Of a stretch of 64,000 bases of DNA, positions 53,198 through 64,000 are shown in pieces (the stretch's first letter is position 1; each line of letters opens with the position of its first letter). The position numbers were made by a program, and so were the translations under genes. Under the pieces are notes generated by a model. That model did no database searches. It worked only from the letters and a program-made list of their open reading frames with translations, and was not told where the DNA came from. Location: NCBI RefSeq assembly GCF_012034175.1, contig NZ_JAATEJ010000038.1, positions 1 through 64,000 of the forward strand. The letters run 5' to 3'. The stretch is from Actinacidiphila epipremni. Its GTDB lineage: Bacteria > Actinomycetota > Actinomycetes > Streptomycetales > Streptomycetaceae.

Positions 53198-54049
53198 ATG
53201 AACGAGGTCGTCGGGCGGGATGATCTGCTGTTCGTCGTGCTCGACACGCTGCGGTATGACGTCGCCCAGGAGCTTGCCGCCGAGGGGCGGTTGCCGAATC
53301 TCGGGGCGTATTTGCCCGGGGGGCGGTGGGAGCGGCGGCATGCGCCGGGGAGTTTTACGTATGCCTCGCACCAGGCGATGTTCGCCGGGTTCCTGCCGAC
53401 GCCCGCGGCTCCGGGGCCGCATCCGCGGTTGTTCGCGGCGCGGTTCGAGGGGAGTGAGAGCACCGCGGAGGGGACGTGGGTCTTTGACGCGCCCGACCTG
53501 GTCGGGGGGCTGGGGGCGGCCGGCTATCACACCGTGTGCATCGGGGGCGTCGGGTTCTTCAACAAGCGGGGGGCCCTCGGGGGCGTTCTGCCGGGGCTGT
53601 TCGCCGAGAGCCACTGGGAGCCCGGCTTCGGTGTCGCCTCGCCGACGTCGTTCGAGGCGCAGGTGGCCCGGGCGGAGGAGGTCGTCGCGGGGCTGCCGCC
53701 CGAGCGGCGGTTGTTCCTGTACGTCAATGTCGCCGCGCTGCACCAGCCCAACTGGTTCTATCTGCCGGGCGCGACCAAGGCCGCCGGCGACAGCCGGGAG
53801 ACGCACCGGGCCGCGCTGGAGTATGTCGACCGGCACATCGGGCGGCTGTTCGCCGCCGCTCGTTCGCGGCGCCGCTGCTTCACGATCGTCTGCTCCGACC
53901 ACGGCACCGCCTACGGGGACGACGGCTGGACCGGGCACCGCATCGGCCACGAGGCCGTGTGGACCGTGCCCTACGCCCACTTCTTCCTGGAGCCCTTGGA
54001 TTCCCTAGACCATTCTGATTCCTCGGACCACTCGGAGCCTGCCGTATGA
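53198..54049 (+). CDS. STM4013-family alkaline-phosphatase/sulfatase-like hydrolase
   Basis: A 283-residue protein of the STM4013/SEN3800 family within the alkaline phosphatase superfamily. The first metal site is DDLLFVVLDTLRYDVA (Asp16). The nucleophile region is GSFTYASHQAMFAGFLP (about 51-67), similar to the HPSHASMFTG-type motif of sulfatases. The C-terminal metal site is VCSDHGTAYGDDGWTGHRIGHE. No signal peptide is seen, so it should act in the cytoplasm. ATG 53198 is chosen because it opens the conserved region; the frame stays open upstream through the palindrome. The stop overlaps the STM4012 start (ATGA). Confidence 0.82.
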   Translation: MNEVVGRDDLLFVVLDTLRYDVAQELAAEGRLPNLGAYLPGGRWERRHAPGSFTYASHQAMFAGFLPTPAAPGPHPRLFAARFEGSESTAEGTWVFDAPDLVGGLGAAGYHTVCIGGVGFFNKRGALGGVLPGLFAESHWEPGFGVASPTSFEAQVARAEEVVAGLPPERRLFLYVNVAALHQPNWFYLPGATKAAGDSRETHRAALEYVDRHIGRLFAAARSRRRCFTIVCSDHGTAYGDDGWTGHRIGHEAVWTVPYAHFFLEPLDSLDHSDSSDHSEPAV

Positions 54050-55407
54050 GCACTGCCCTTGCCCCCGTCACCCCGGCCGCCAAGGCCCCGGTGCGTCCGT
54101 ATCAGGACTACGTCTACGCCTATCCGCACAAGACCGCCTACCGCCCGCTCCCCGACCGGCCCGCGTTGCGTGACCTGTGGCGGGCGGAGCCCAAGGGTGC
54201 GCTGGCGCTGTATGCGCACATTCCGTTCTGCGAGGTGCGGTGCGGGTTCTGCAACCTCTTCACGCGGGTGGGGGCTCCGGGTGATCTGACGACGCGGTAT
54301 CTGGACGCCCTGGATCGGCAGGCGGTGGCCGTGCGGGAGGCGTTGGGTGGGGAGGAGCCGGTGCGGTTCGGGGCGGCGGCGTTCGGGGGTGGGACGCCGA
54401 CGTTTTTGGAGGCCGGGGAGTTGGAGCGGTTGTGTGACATCGCCGAGCGCCGGATGGGCGCGCCGCTCGGGGCGATTCCGCTGTCGGTCGAGGCGAGTCC
54501 CGCGACCGCGACGGGTGACCGGCTGGACGTGCTGGTGGCGCGGGGTGCGACCCGGATCAGCCTGGGGGTGCAGAGCTTCGTCGAGGACGAGGCTCGGGCG
54601 GCGGTGCGCCCGCAGCGGCGGGCCGATGTGGAGGCCGCGCTCGGGCGGATCCGGGAGGCCGGGGTGCCGGTGCTCAATATCGACCTCATCTACGGTATCG
54701 ACGGCCAGACGCCGGCCAGTTGGCGCGCCTCCCTGGACGCGGCGCTGGCGTGGCGGCCCGAGGAGCTGTACCTCTATCCCTTGTACGCGCGCCCGAAGAC
54801 GCCGCTGCACACCCGTACGGCGGTCGACGACCCGGCGTGGGACGCGCAGCGGCTCGCCCTGTACCGGCAGGGGCGCGACCACCTCCTGGCGAGCGGCTAC
54901 GAGCAGACGTCGATGCGGATGTTCCGCCGCGCGGGCGCCCCGGTGCAGGGGCCCGACGACCATGCGTGCCAGAGCGACGGCATGATCGGCCTCGGCTGCG
55001 GCGCGCGCTCCTACACCTCGGGGCTGCACTATTCGTTCGACTACGCGGTCGGCGCGCCCCAGGTGCGGTCGATCATCGACGCGTACGTGGCCACCGGGGA
55101 CTTCAGCCGGGCTGTGCACGGGCGGCGTATCGAGGGGGACGAGCCGCGCCGCCGGTATCTGCTCCAGTCGCTGCTCCAGGCGGCCGGCATGCCCACCGCC
55201 GACTACGCGGCCCGCTTCGGCAGCACGCCGGAGGCGGACTTCCCCGCAGAGCTCGGCGACTTCGCCGCCCGCGGCTGGCTCGACGAGGCGGCGGGGCCGG
55301 CGTGCCTGCGGCTGAGTCCCGAGGGCCTGGCGCATTCCGACGCGGTCGGCCCCGCGCTGTTCTCCGCGGCGGTCCGGGCCGCGATGGCCGCCTACGAGGC
55401 GAAGTGA
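54046..55407 (+). CDS. STM4012-family radical SAM protein (HemN-like)
   Basis: A 453-residue radical S-adenosylmethionine enzyme. The cluster motif is CEVRCGFC (Cys62, Cys66, Cys69), preceded by YAHIPF as in HemN/HemW proteins. AAFGGGTPTFL, SVEASPATAT, RISLGVQSF and NIDLIYGIDGQT are the following HemN-type blocks. Despite this similarity it belongs to the STM4012 family, not to coproporphyrinogen oxidases. It overlaps STM4013 by four bases and STM4011 by four, implying co-translation. The reaction is unknown. Confidence 0.88.
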   Translation: MSTALAPVTPAAKAPVRPYQDYVYAYPHKTAYRPLPDRPALRDLWRAEPKGALALYAHIPFCEVRCGFCNLFTRVGAPGDLTTRYLDALDRQAVAVREALGGEEPVRFGAAAFGGGTPTFLEAGELERLCDIAERRMGAPLGAIPLSVEASPATATGDRLDVLVARGATRISLGVQSFVEDEARAAVRPQRRADVEAALGRIREAGVPVLNIDLIYGIDGQTPASWRASLDAALAWRPEELYLYPLYARPKTPLHTRTAVDDPAWDAQRLALYRQGRDHLLASGYEQTSMRMFRRAGAPVQGPDDHACQSDGMIGLGCGARSYTSGLHYSFDYAVGAPQVRSIIDAYVATGDFSRAVHGRRIEGDEPRRRYLLQSLLQAAGMPTADYAARFGSTPEADFPAELGDFAARGWLDEAAGPACLRLSPEGLAHSDAVGPALFSAAVRAAMAAYEAK

Positions 55408-56342
55408 CCCGGCCCGTGGACGCCCCCGCCGACCTCACCCTGCTCTACCGCGGCCCCCTCGCGTCCTGCGACTACGACTGCCCCTACTGCCCGTTCGCCA
55501 AGCGGCGCGACACCCCGGAGCAGCTGCGCGCCGACCGGGCCGCCCTGGAGCGCTTCACGGCCTGGGTGCGGGAGCAGCGGGCCGGCTCCCTCGCGGTGCT
55601 CTTCACCCCGTGGGGTGAGGCGCTGACCCGGTCCTGGTACCGGGAGGCGATCGTGCGGCTGTCGCATCTGCCGCAGGTGCGCCGGGTCGCGATCCAGACC
55701 AATCTGAGCGCCCGCACCGGCTGGCTCGCCGCCGCCGACCGCGGCAAGGCGGCCCTGTGGTGCACCTTCCACCCGGGCCAGACGCCGTACGACCGCTTCC
55801 TCGCCCGCACGCGGGAGCTGGCGGCGCTCGGCGTGCGCTTCAGCGTCGGCGTGGTGGGCCTGCCCGAGCACCTGGCGGCGGCCCGGCGGCTGCGGGCGGA
55901 GCTGCCCCGGGAGCACTACCTGTGGGTCAACGCGGCGGAGGGCCGTACCTACACCGACGAGGAGGCCGCGCGGTGGACCGCGCTCGACCCGCTCTTCCCC
56001 TTCAGCCGGCACCCGCACCGCTCGGCGGGGCTGCCGTGCCGCACGGGGGAGTCGGTGGTGTCGGTCGACGGTGAGGGGACGGTGCGGCGCTGCCACTTCG
56101 TGCCGGCGCCGCTCGGCAACCTCTACGACGGCTCGTTCCGCGCCGCCCTGGCCCCGCGGCCGTGCCCGCTCGCGGTGTGCGACTGCCACATCGGGTACGT
56201 CCACCTGGAGTCGCTGCCGCTCTACGACGTCTTCGCCGGCGGTGTCCTGGAGCGCGTCCCGGCCGTGATCACGCCGCCGGGGCCGGCGGACGCGCCACAT
56301 ACCGGCGGCGAGATCCCCGTAAAGCCGTTCCAGCGGGCATGA
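55404..56342 (+). CDS. STM4011-family radical SAM protein
   Basis: A 312-residue radical SAM enzyme with the cluster motif CDYDCPYC (Cys22, Cys26, Cys29). [16 protein letters not shown] and IQTNLSAR follow. The C-terminal part carries additional cysteines ([26 protein letters not shown]) that could bind an auxiliary cluster, as in SPASM-type enzymes that modify peptides; this is inference. The GTG start at 55404 overlaps the preceding stop. It is the last cassette gene, with a DUF1707 gene eight bases downstream. Confidence 0.87.
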   Translation: MTRPVDAPADLTLLYRGPLASCDYDCPYCPFAKRRDTPEQLRADRAALERFTAWVREQRAGSLAVLFTPWGEALTRSWYREAIVRLSHLPQVRRVAIQTNLSARTGWLAAADRGKAALWCTFHPGQTPYDRFLARTRELAALGVRFSVGVVGLPEHLAAARRLRAELPREHYLWVNAAEGRTYTDEEAARWTALDPLFPFSRHPHRSAGLPCRTGESVVSVDGEGTVRRCHFVPAPLGNLYDGSFRAALAPRPCPLAVCDCHIGYVHLESLPLYDVFAGGVLERVPAVITPPGPADAPHTGGEIPVKPFQRA

Positions 56343-56349
56343 TAGGAGC

Positions 56350-56811
56350 ATGCTCGCCGGGGATGCGGATCGGGAGAGGGCGGTGAGCGTCCTGAAGGAC
56401 GCGTTCACCGAGGGGCGGCTCACGCAGCCGGAGTACGAGGACCGGGTCGGCCGTGCGTACGGCGCGCGCACGTACGAGCAGCTGGACGCCGTGACGGCGG
56501 ACATCCCGCCGCGCGTGGTGCCGCCGCAGGCGATGGTGCCCTACCCGCCGCCGCCCTACGGGATGATGGCGCCGGCGGTGCGCAGCACCAACGGGCAGGC
56601 GGTCGCGTCGCTGGTGTGCGGGATAGGCGGCCTGATGACGGTGGGCCTGAGCTCGGTGCCGGCGGTCGTGCTGGGCCACATGGCCAAGAGCCGGATCCGG
56701 CAGACGGGGCAGGACGGCGACGGGCTCGCGACCGCGGGGCTGGTGCTCGGCTACATGGCCATCGCCGGCTGGGTGCTGCTGATCCTGCTGGGTGTCGCGG
56801 TCGGCGGCTGA
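56350..56811 (+). CDS. DUF1707 and DUF4190 domain membrane protein
   Basis: A 153-residue protein. The N-terminal DUF1707 domain (about 1-52: [51 protein letters not shown], in pieces) is followed by a proline/tyrosine-rich linker and a C-terminal DUF4190-type region with two membrane helices (about 84-110 and 128-152). Such proteins are common in actinomycetes without known function. Its ATG lies eight bases after the STM4011 stop, so it may be in the same transcript, though it is not a regular part of that cassette. Confidence 0.88.
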   Translation: MLAGDADRERAVSVLKDAFTEGRLTQPEYEDRVGRAYGARTYEQLDAVTADIPPRVVPPQAMVPYPPPPYGMMAPAVRSTNGQAVASLVCGIGGLMTVGLSSVPAVVLGHMAKSRIRQTGQDGDGLATAGLVLGYMAIAGWVLLILLGVAVGG

Positions 56812-56863
56812 CGGCCGCGGAGGGGCCTGTGAGCAGCCGGAATCCGGTCGGTATGCAGGTGTT

Positions 56864-56892
56864 TTGACCGCAGCCGATGCGGTAGGTACGCT
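56864..56892 (+). promoter_or_regulatory. Promoter of the str operon (rpsL)
   Basis: TTGACC (56864-56869), a 17-base spacer and TACGCT (56887-56892) form an excellent promoter. The start would be near 56899, leaving a leader of about 190 bases with no ORF but with several GC-rich pairings (for example CCCGACC... around 57025-57045). Confidence 0.75.
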
Positions 56893-57088
56893 CTGACCTT
56901 GTGCCTGGGGTGTGCCCGGGTTCCTGCGCGTGCCATGCGACCGTGCGGGGACACCGAGGCCGCGGCACCCGCTATCACGCACTGCTCACCCTTTGAGGGG
57001 TACGTGCGGGGTCCGCGACACACCCGACCGCGTGGGTCGGGGCCCAGGTTAGTTTTATCGTGATCGGCACAGAGAAACCGGAGATACG

Positions 57089-57460
57089 GTGCCTACGATC
57101 CAGCAGCTGGTCCGCAAGGGCCGGCAGGACAAGGTCGAGAAGAACAAGACGCCCGCGCTGAAGGGTTCCCCGCAGCGGCGTGGCGTCTGCACGCGTGTGT
57201 ACACGACCACCCCGAAGAAGCCGAACTCGGCGCTCCGTAAGGTCGCGCGTGTGCGCCTTACCAGCGGCATCGAGGTCACCGCTTACATCCCGGGTGAGGG
57301 CCACAACCTGCAGGAGCACTCGATCGTGCTCGTGCGCGGCGGTCGTGTGAAGGACCTGCCGGGTGTTCGCTACAAGATCATCCGTGGCTCTCTCGACACG
57401 CAGGGCGTCAAGAACCGCAAGCAGGCTCGCAGCCGCTACGGCGCCAAGAAGGAGAAGTAA
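57089..57460 (+). CDS. rpsL: 30S ribosomal protein S12
   Basis: A 123-residue S12. The streptomycin-site lysines Lys43 ([10 protein letters not shown]) and Lys88 ([12 protein letters not shown]) are wild type, so the ribosome should be streptomycin sensitive. It is a decoding-site protein of the small subunit. The GTG start at 57089 follows GGAGATAC. It is the first gene of the str operon; rpsG starts three bases after its stop codon. Confidence 0.98.
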   Translation: MPTIQQLVRKGRQDKVEKNKTPALKGSPQRRGVCTRVYTTTPKKPNSALRKVARVRLTSGIEVTAYIPGEGHNLQEHSIVLVRGGRVKDLPGVRYKIIRGSLDTQGVKNRKQARSRYGAKKEK

Positions 57461-57462
57461 GA

Positions 57463-57933
57463 ATGCCTCGTAAGGGCCCCGCCCCGAAGCGCCCGGTCAT
57501 CATCGACCCGGTTTACGGCTCCCCTCTGGTGACGTCCCTCGTCAACAAGATCCTCCTGCACGGCAAGCGCTCCACCGCCGAGCGCATCGTGTACGGCGCC
57601 CTGGAGGGCCTGCGCGAGAAGGCCGGGGTCGACCCGGTCATCACGCTCAAGCGCGCTCTGGAGAACATCAAGCCGACCCTGGAGGTCAAGTCCCGCCGCG
57701 TCGGCGGTGCGACCTACCAGGTGCCGGTCGAGGTCCGCCCGGGCCGGCAGAACACCCTGGCGCTGCGCTGGCTGGTCGGGTACTCCCGCGCCCGCCGCGA
57801 GAAGACCATGACCGAGCGGCTCATGAACGAGATCCTCGACGCCAGCAACGGCCTCGGGGCGTCCGTGAAGCGCCGTGAGGACACGCACAAGATGGCCGAG
57901 TCCAACAAGGCCTTCGCGCACTACCGCTGGTAG
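57463..57933 (+). CDS. rpsG: 30S ribosomal protein S7
   Basis: A 156-residue S7 with normal length and the family blocks [30 protein letters not shown] and LAGR-like [19 protein letters not shown]. It nucleates the 30S head by binding 16S rRNA. AAGGAGAAGTAAG at the end of rpsL serves as its ribosome binding site, so the two are translationally coupled. Confidence 0.98.
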   Translation: MPRKGPAPKRPVIIDPVYGSPLVTSLVNKILLHGKRSTAERIVYGALEGLREKAGVDPVITLKRALENIKPTLEVKSRRVGGATYQVPVEVRPGRQNTLALRWLVGYSRARREKTMTERLMNEILDASNGLGASVKRREDTHKMAESNKAFAHYRW

Positions 57934-57972
57934 TCGCAACCCCCATCGAGAACCGAGAGAAGACTGAGCCAC

Positions 57973-60099
<2,127 letters not shown>

Positions 60100-60182
60100 C
60101 TCCGCCGTAGGCTTGACACCCAGCAAAGATCACCTGGCGCCGATGAAGCAAGGCGTACAGATCCATCCCCAGGAGGAACCCA

Positions 60183-61376
<1,194 letters not shown>

Positions 61377-61428
61377 CCTGAGGCCGCGCGGGGTCCGGCT
61401 CCGCGAGGAGCCGGACGCCATACGCGGG

Positions 61429-61460
61429 AGGTCCCGCATCCCCTCGGGGGTGCGGGACCT
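61429..61460 (+). terminator. Terminator of the str operon
   Basis: AGGTCCCGCATCCCC pairs with GGGGGTGCGGGACCT (15-base stem with one G-U pair), a tight hairpin 53 bases after tuf. Confidence 0.85.
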
Positions 61461-61543
61461 CTGCGTTGGGGGGCACGTGTCGTTGCGGGTTACGTGTCCG
61501 GTCGGTGGCCGGAGCGCTGGTACGTGCCCCGTCGGCGGTGGGT

Positions 61544-63553
61544 TCAGTGGCGGATGAGGCGGTCGGACATGCCGGCCGCGAGCGCCGCCAGCGCCGCCGT
61601 CACGGCCACCGCGGTCAGCACCGCCTGGGCCGGGGCCGCGGCGAGCGCCAGGGTCAGCGCGGTGACCGCGAGCAGCGGGCCGGCCGCGTACCAGGCCAGG
61701 TAGATCAGCGGGCCTGGCCCGCCGACCGGCGAGCCGCCGCCGAGGAAGAGCAGCTGCGTACGGGCCGGGCCGCGGGCCGCCGAGACCAGCGCGGCGGCGG
61801 TGAAGGGCGGCGCGCACAGCGGGATGAGCAGCAGCGCGACCGGATGCCCGGCCACCGCGAACGGCACGGCCGCCAGCAGCCCCAGGCCCACGCCGAAGAC
61901 CGCCGGCACGATGCCGTGGTGCAGCATCACCGTACGGAAGCGGTACGGGGCCCAGGCGGCCCGCCGTACGTCGTCGGTCTCCAGGCGGGCGGGCTCGGCG
62001 AGCGTGCCGACCGCGAAGTAGCCCAGCAGCAGGCCGACGACCAGGCCCACCCAGCGCCGCTCGCCGCCCAGGTCCGCGCCGAGCGCGGCGATCCCGGCGC
62101 CGCACGCCGTCCACACCGCGGCCTTGCCGAGCCGCCCGGGGGCGCGCAGCAGCGTGAGCAGGTCCCGCCAGACGACGACGAGGTGCCGCCCGAGGCGGCC
62201 GTGCGGGGGCCGCAGCCTGAGCCGGACCCCGCTGTCGCCTTCCGTGCCGGCCATGATCGCGAGCTTGGCGGCGCGCAGCTCCAGGGACCACGCGACGGAG
62301 GAGACCGTCGCGGCGGTGGCCGCGCGCTCCCGCAGCCGGGCGGTGGGCACCCGGCCGGCGTCGCGGTGGGCGAGGGTGAGGGCGGCGGCGGTCATCGCGA
62401 CCAGCAGCGCGACGGCCGCGGGCCAGGCGGGCGCGGCGGGTCCGGCCGCCCCGCCGGTGGTGACGGTGGAGGTGACGACGACGCGCACGCCGGTGGTGGG
62501 GACGGGCGTCGTGGGGTGCGTCAGCGCGGTGGCGGCGTGCGCCGCCGGGACGGCCGCGCTGTGGACGGCGTGGACGACCGGCTGCGCGGCCCAGCCCCAG
62601 GGGCCGCTCCACAGCTCGACCTGCTCGACCGCCGGCGAGCGGTGGCCGTGGGCGGCGAGCACGGTCTGGGCGGCGAGCGCCGCGAGCAGCAGCACGGTGG
62701 GGGCGGTCCAGCGGCGTACCGCCCGGGCCCAGCCCGGCCGCCGCTCCACCGCCATGGCCAGCGCGACCGCCAGCAGCGGCAGGCATACGGCCGCGGGCAG
62801 CGCGGCGAGCATGGCCTTGCCGAGCGGCGCCAGGTCGGTGACCCGCAGCACCGCGGCCCCCGCGAGCCCGCCCAGTACCCCCACGGCGAGCGCGAGCCCG
62901 GCGGTGAGCCGGAACCACGGCCGCAGGATGCGCTCCCGCCTGACCGGCTGCGCCAGCAGCCACCCGGCGGTGGGCCCCGGTACGACGACGGGCCCGCGCC
63001 ACAGGGCGTCCCGGGCCGCGACGACGCCGAGCGCGAGCGCGCCGAAGGCGAAGAGGGCCGGCATCCCGGCGCTGAGGTCGCGCGCGGCGTCGGCGTAACC
63101 GGAGCCGTCGCGCAGGCCGCGGAAGAAGCTCACGACGAAGCTGCTGCCGTAGCCGGCGAGGGCGATCACGACGGTGTACGCCACGACCGCCATCTCGCGC
63201 CCGCGCGCCCGCCGGTGCGCGCGCCGCCGGCGGCGCAGCCACGCGAGCGTCTCGTCGGTCCGGTCGTCGTCCTCCTCGGACCAGGGGGCGTCGTCGGGGT
63301 CGGTGTCGGGGTCGGGGCCGGGGTCGTCTTTGCCGTCGCCCTCGCCGGGGGCGTCGGGGTCCGGGCCGGGGCTGTCCGCGTCGTCCGGGGTTTCGGGGGC
63401 GGCGCCGGCGCCGGGGTCGGTGCCGGGTGTGGCGTGCGGTGCGGGCTGGGTGCCGTCGTCGTCCTCGGCGCGCGGGCCGGTGCCGGGCCCGGGGCCGGTG
63501 CCGGTGTCGGCCGGGTTCGCGTCGGGGCGGGTGGGGCGGCGGCGGTCAGTCAT
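61544..63553 (-). CDS. Large multispanning membrane protein, ABC transporter partner
   Basis: A 669-residue membrane protein. The first 105 residues are a hydrophilic, acidic, proline/aspartate-rich region ([18 protein letters not shown]) followed by a very basic patch ([15 protein letters not shown]). About twelve hydrophobic segments follow. Its ATG (63553) overlaps the end of the ABC ATPase gene by eight bases, so it is probably the permease of that system. The pattern resembles actinomycete proteins annotated as DUF6297, but I am not certain. The substrate is unknown. It is convergent with tuf. Confidence 0.75.
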   Translation of the reverse strand: MTDRRRPTRPDANPADTGTGPGPGTGPRAEDDDGTQPAPHATPGTDPGAGAAPETPDDADSPGPDPDAPGEGDGKDDPGPDPDTDPDDAPWSEEDDDRTDETLAWLRRRRRAHRRARGREMAVVAYTVVIALAGYGSSFVVSFFRGLRDGSGYADAARDLSAGMPALFAFGALALGVVAARDALWRGPVVVPGPTAGWLLAQPVRRERILRPWFRLTAGLALAVGVLGGLAGAAVLRVTDLAPLGKAMLAALPAAVCLPLLAVALAMAVERRPGWARAVRRWTAPTVLLLAALAAQTVLAAHGHRSPAVEQVELWSGPWGWAAQPVVHAVHSAAVPAAHAATALTHPTTPVPTTGVRVVVTSTVTTGGAAGPAAPAWPAAVALLVAMTAAALTLAHRDAGRVPTARLRERAATAATVSSVAWSLELRAAKLAIMAGTEGDSGVRLRLRPPHGRLGRHLVVVWRDLLTLLRAPGRLGKAAVWTACGAGIAALGADLGGERRWVGLVVGLLLGYFAVGTLAEPARLETDDVRRAAWAPYRFRTVMLHHGIVPAVFGVGLGLLAAVPFAVAGHPVALLLIPLCAPPFTAAALVSAARGPARTQLLFLGGGSPVGGPGPLIYLAWYAAGPLLAVTALTLALAAAPAQAVLTAVAVTAALAALAAGMSDRLIRH

Positions 63554-64000
63554 GGCGGACGCCCAGTTCTGCCAGCACCGCCGCCGGGGGGCCGTCGGCG
63601 ACGACGTGGCCGTCCTCCAGGGCGACGAGGCGGTCCGCGACCGCCAGCGCCAGCTCCGCCTGGTGCGTGGCCAGCAGCACCGCGTTGCCGTCCTGCTTCT
63701 CCGTGACCAGCAGCTCCGCGAGCCGTACCCGGGCGGCCGGGTCCAGCCGCTGCTCCGGTTCGTCGAGGATGAGCAGGTCACGCGGCCGTACCAGCGCCGC
63801 CGCCAGCAGCAGGGACTGGAGCTGGCCGGAGGACAGGGATCCGGGCAGGGCCCGGGCGTGGTCGGTGAGCCGGCGGTCGGCGAGGACCTGGTCGATCCAG
63901 GCGTCCGCGTCGTCCACCGCGTGCGCGACCGTCACCAGCTCCAGGTGCTCGCGCACGGTCAGGTCCGGGTAACAGGAGATGGCGTCCCCGACGACCGCGA
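63546..64000 (-). CDS. ABC transporter ATP-binding protein (partial, C-terminal part)
   Basis: The last 150 or so codons of an ABC ATPase whose start lies beyond the right edge. The visible part has CYPDLTVREHLELV, the signature LSSGQLQSLLLAAALV, Walker B DLLILDEPEQRLD, and the H-loop LATHQAEL. Walker A must lie outside the window. The final residues overlap the membrane-protein gene by eight bases, implying a two-gene exporter or lipid/peptide transporter. The direction of transport is not known. Confidence 0.9.
   Translation of the reverse strand, partial: AVVGDAISCYPDLTVREHLELVTVAHAVDDADAWIDQVLADRRLTDHARALPGSLSSGQLQSLLLAAALVRPRDLLILDEPEQRLDPAARVRLAELLVTEKQDGNAVLLATHQAELALAVADRLVALEDGHVVADGPPAAVLAELGVRHD

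Noticed and set aside
57089-57460. Streptomycin-resistance changes in rpsL, and rifampicin-resistance changes in rpoB
   Set aside because: Lys43 and Lys88 of S12 and the rifampicin-region Asp, His and Ser of RpoB are all wild type.

Overview
The window is very GC-rich chromosomal DNA. It uses GTG, ATG and TTG starts, strong AAGGAGG-type ribosome binding sites and many 1-, 4- or 8-base stop/start overlaps. Gene order and protein sequences point to a Streptomyces or close relative. Examples are a second short nuo operon near korA, the rpmG / MaoC pair / murB / add / aspC / tRNA-Trp / secE / nusG block, a 1161-residue RpoB with a TTG start, and rpoBC followed by the rpsL-rpsG-fusA-tuf str operon. 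I see no rRNA, CRISPR array, prophage, intact insertion sequence or replication origin.

Layout. 1-4.9 kb: start of korA (2-oxoglutarate:ferredoxin oxidoreductase), a NarL-type response regulator, a quinone oxidoreductase, and two tandem paralogous sensor kinases that each have a GTGGGG-Y-TA-K-CCC palindrome upstream. 5.1-14.8 kb: a ten-gene complex I operon, nuoABCHIJKLMN, without nuoD, E, F or G. 15-25 kb: accessory and housekeeping genes (HtpX-type protease, YccF, a double MarR protein, peroxiredoxin, hemerythrin-like protein, YajQ, tRNA-Tyr, a frameshifted MFS transporter, a HAD-like protein, an SDR, an amidohydrolase with degenerate active-site positions, tRNA-Thr and tRNA-Met). 25-34 kb: rpmG, two hot-dog dehydratase genes, a TetR/efflux pair sharing an operator motif, a protease-like remnant, murB, add, aspC and tRNA-Trp.

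34-61 kb is the core transcription and translation region: secE-nusG, rplK-rplA, rplJ-rplL, rpoB-rpoC and rpsL-rpsG-fusA-tuf. It carries good promoters, an rplJ leader and strong terminators. Three sets of unrelated genes interrupt it: a secreted GDSL lipase between nusG and rplK, a lipoprotein between rplA and rplJ, and eight genes between rpoC and rpsL. Five of those eight are STM4015 (leucine-rich repeat), STM4014 (ATP-grasp), STM4013 (alkaline-phosphatase-like hydrolase), STM4012 (HemN-like radical SAM) and STM4011 (radical SAM with C-terminal cysteines). This conserved cassette of unknown function is the best candidate for an undescribed system here. 61.5-64 kb: a large membrane protein and the 3' part of its ABC ATPase gene.

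A roughly 110-base imperfect palindrome occurs twice, between add and murB and between the STM4014 and STM4013 genes. Both copies have the same orientation relative to transcription.
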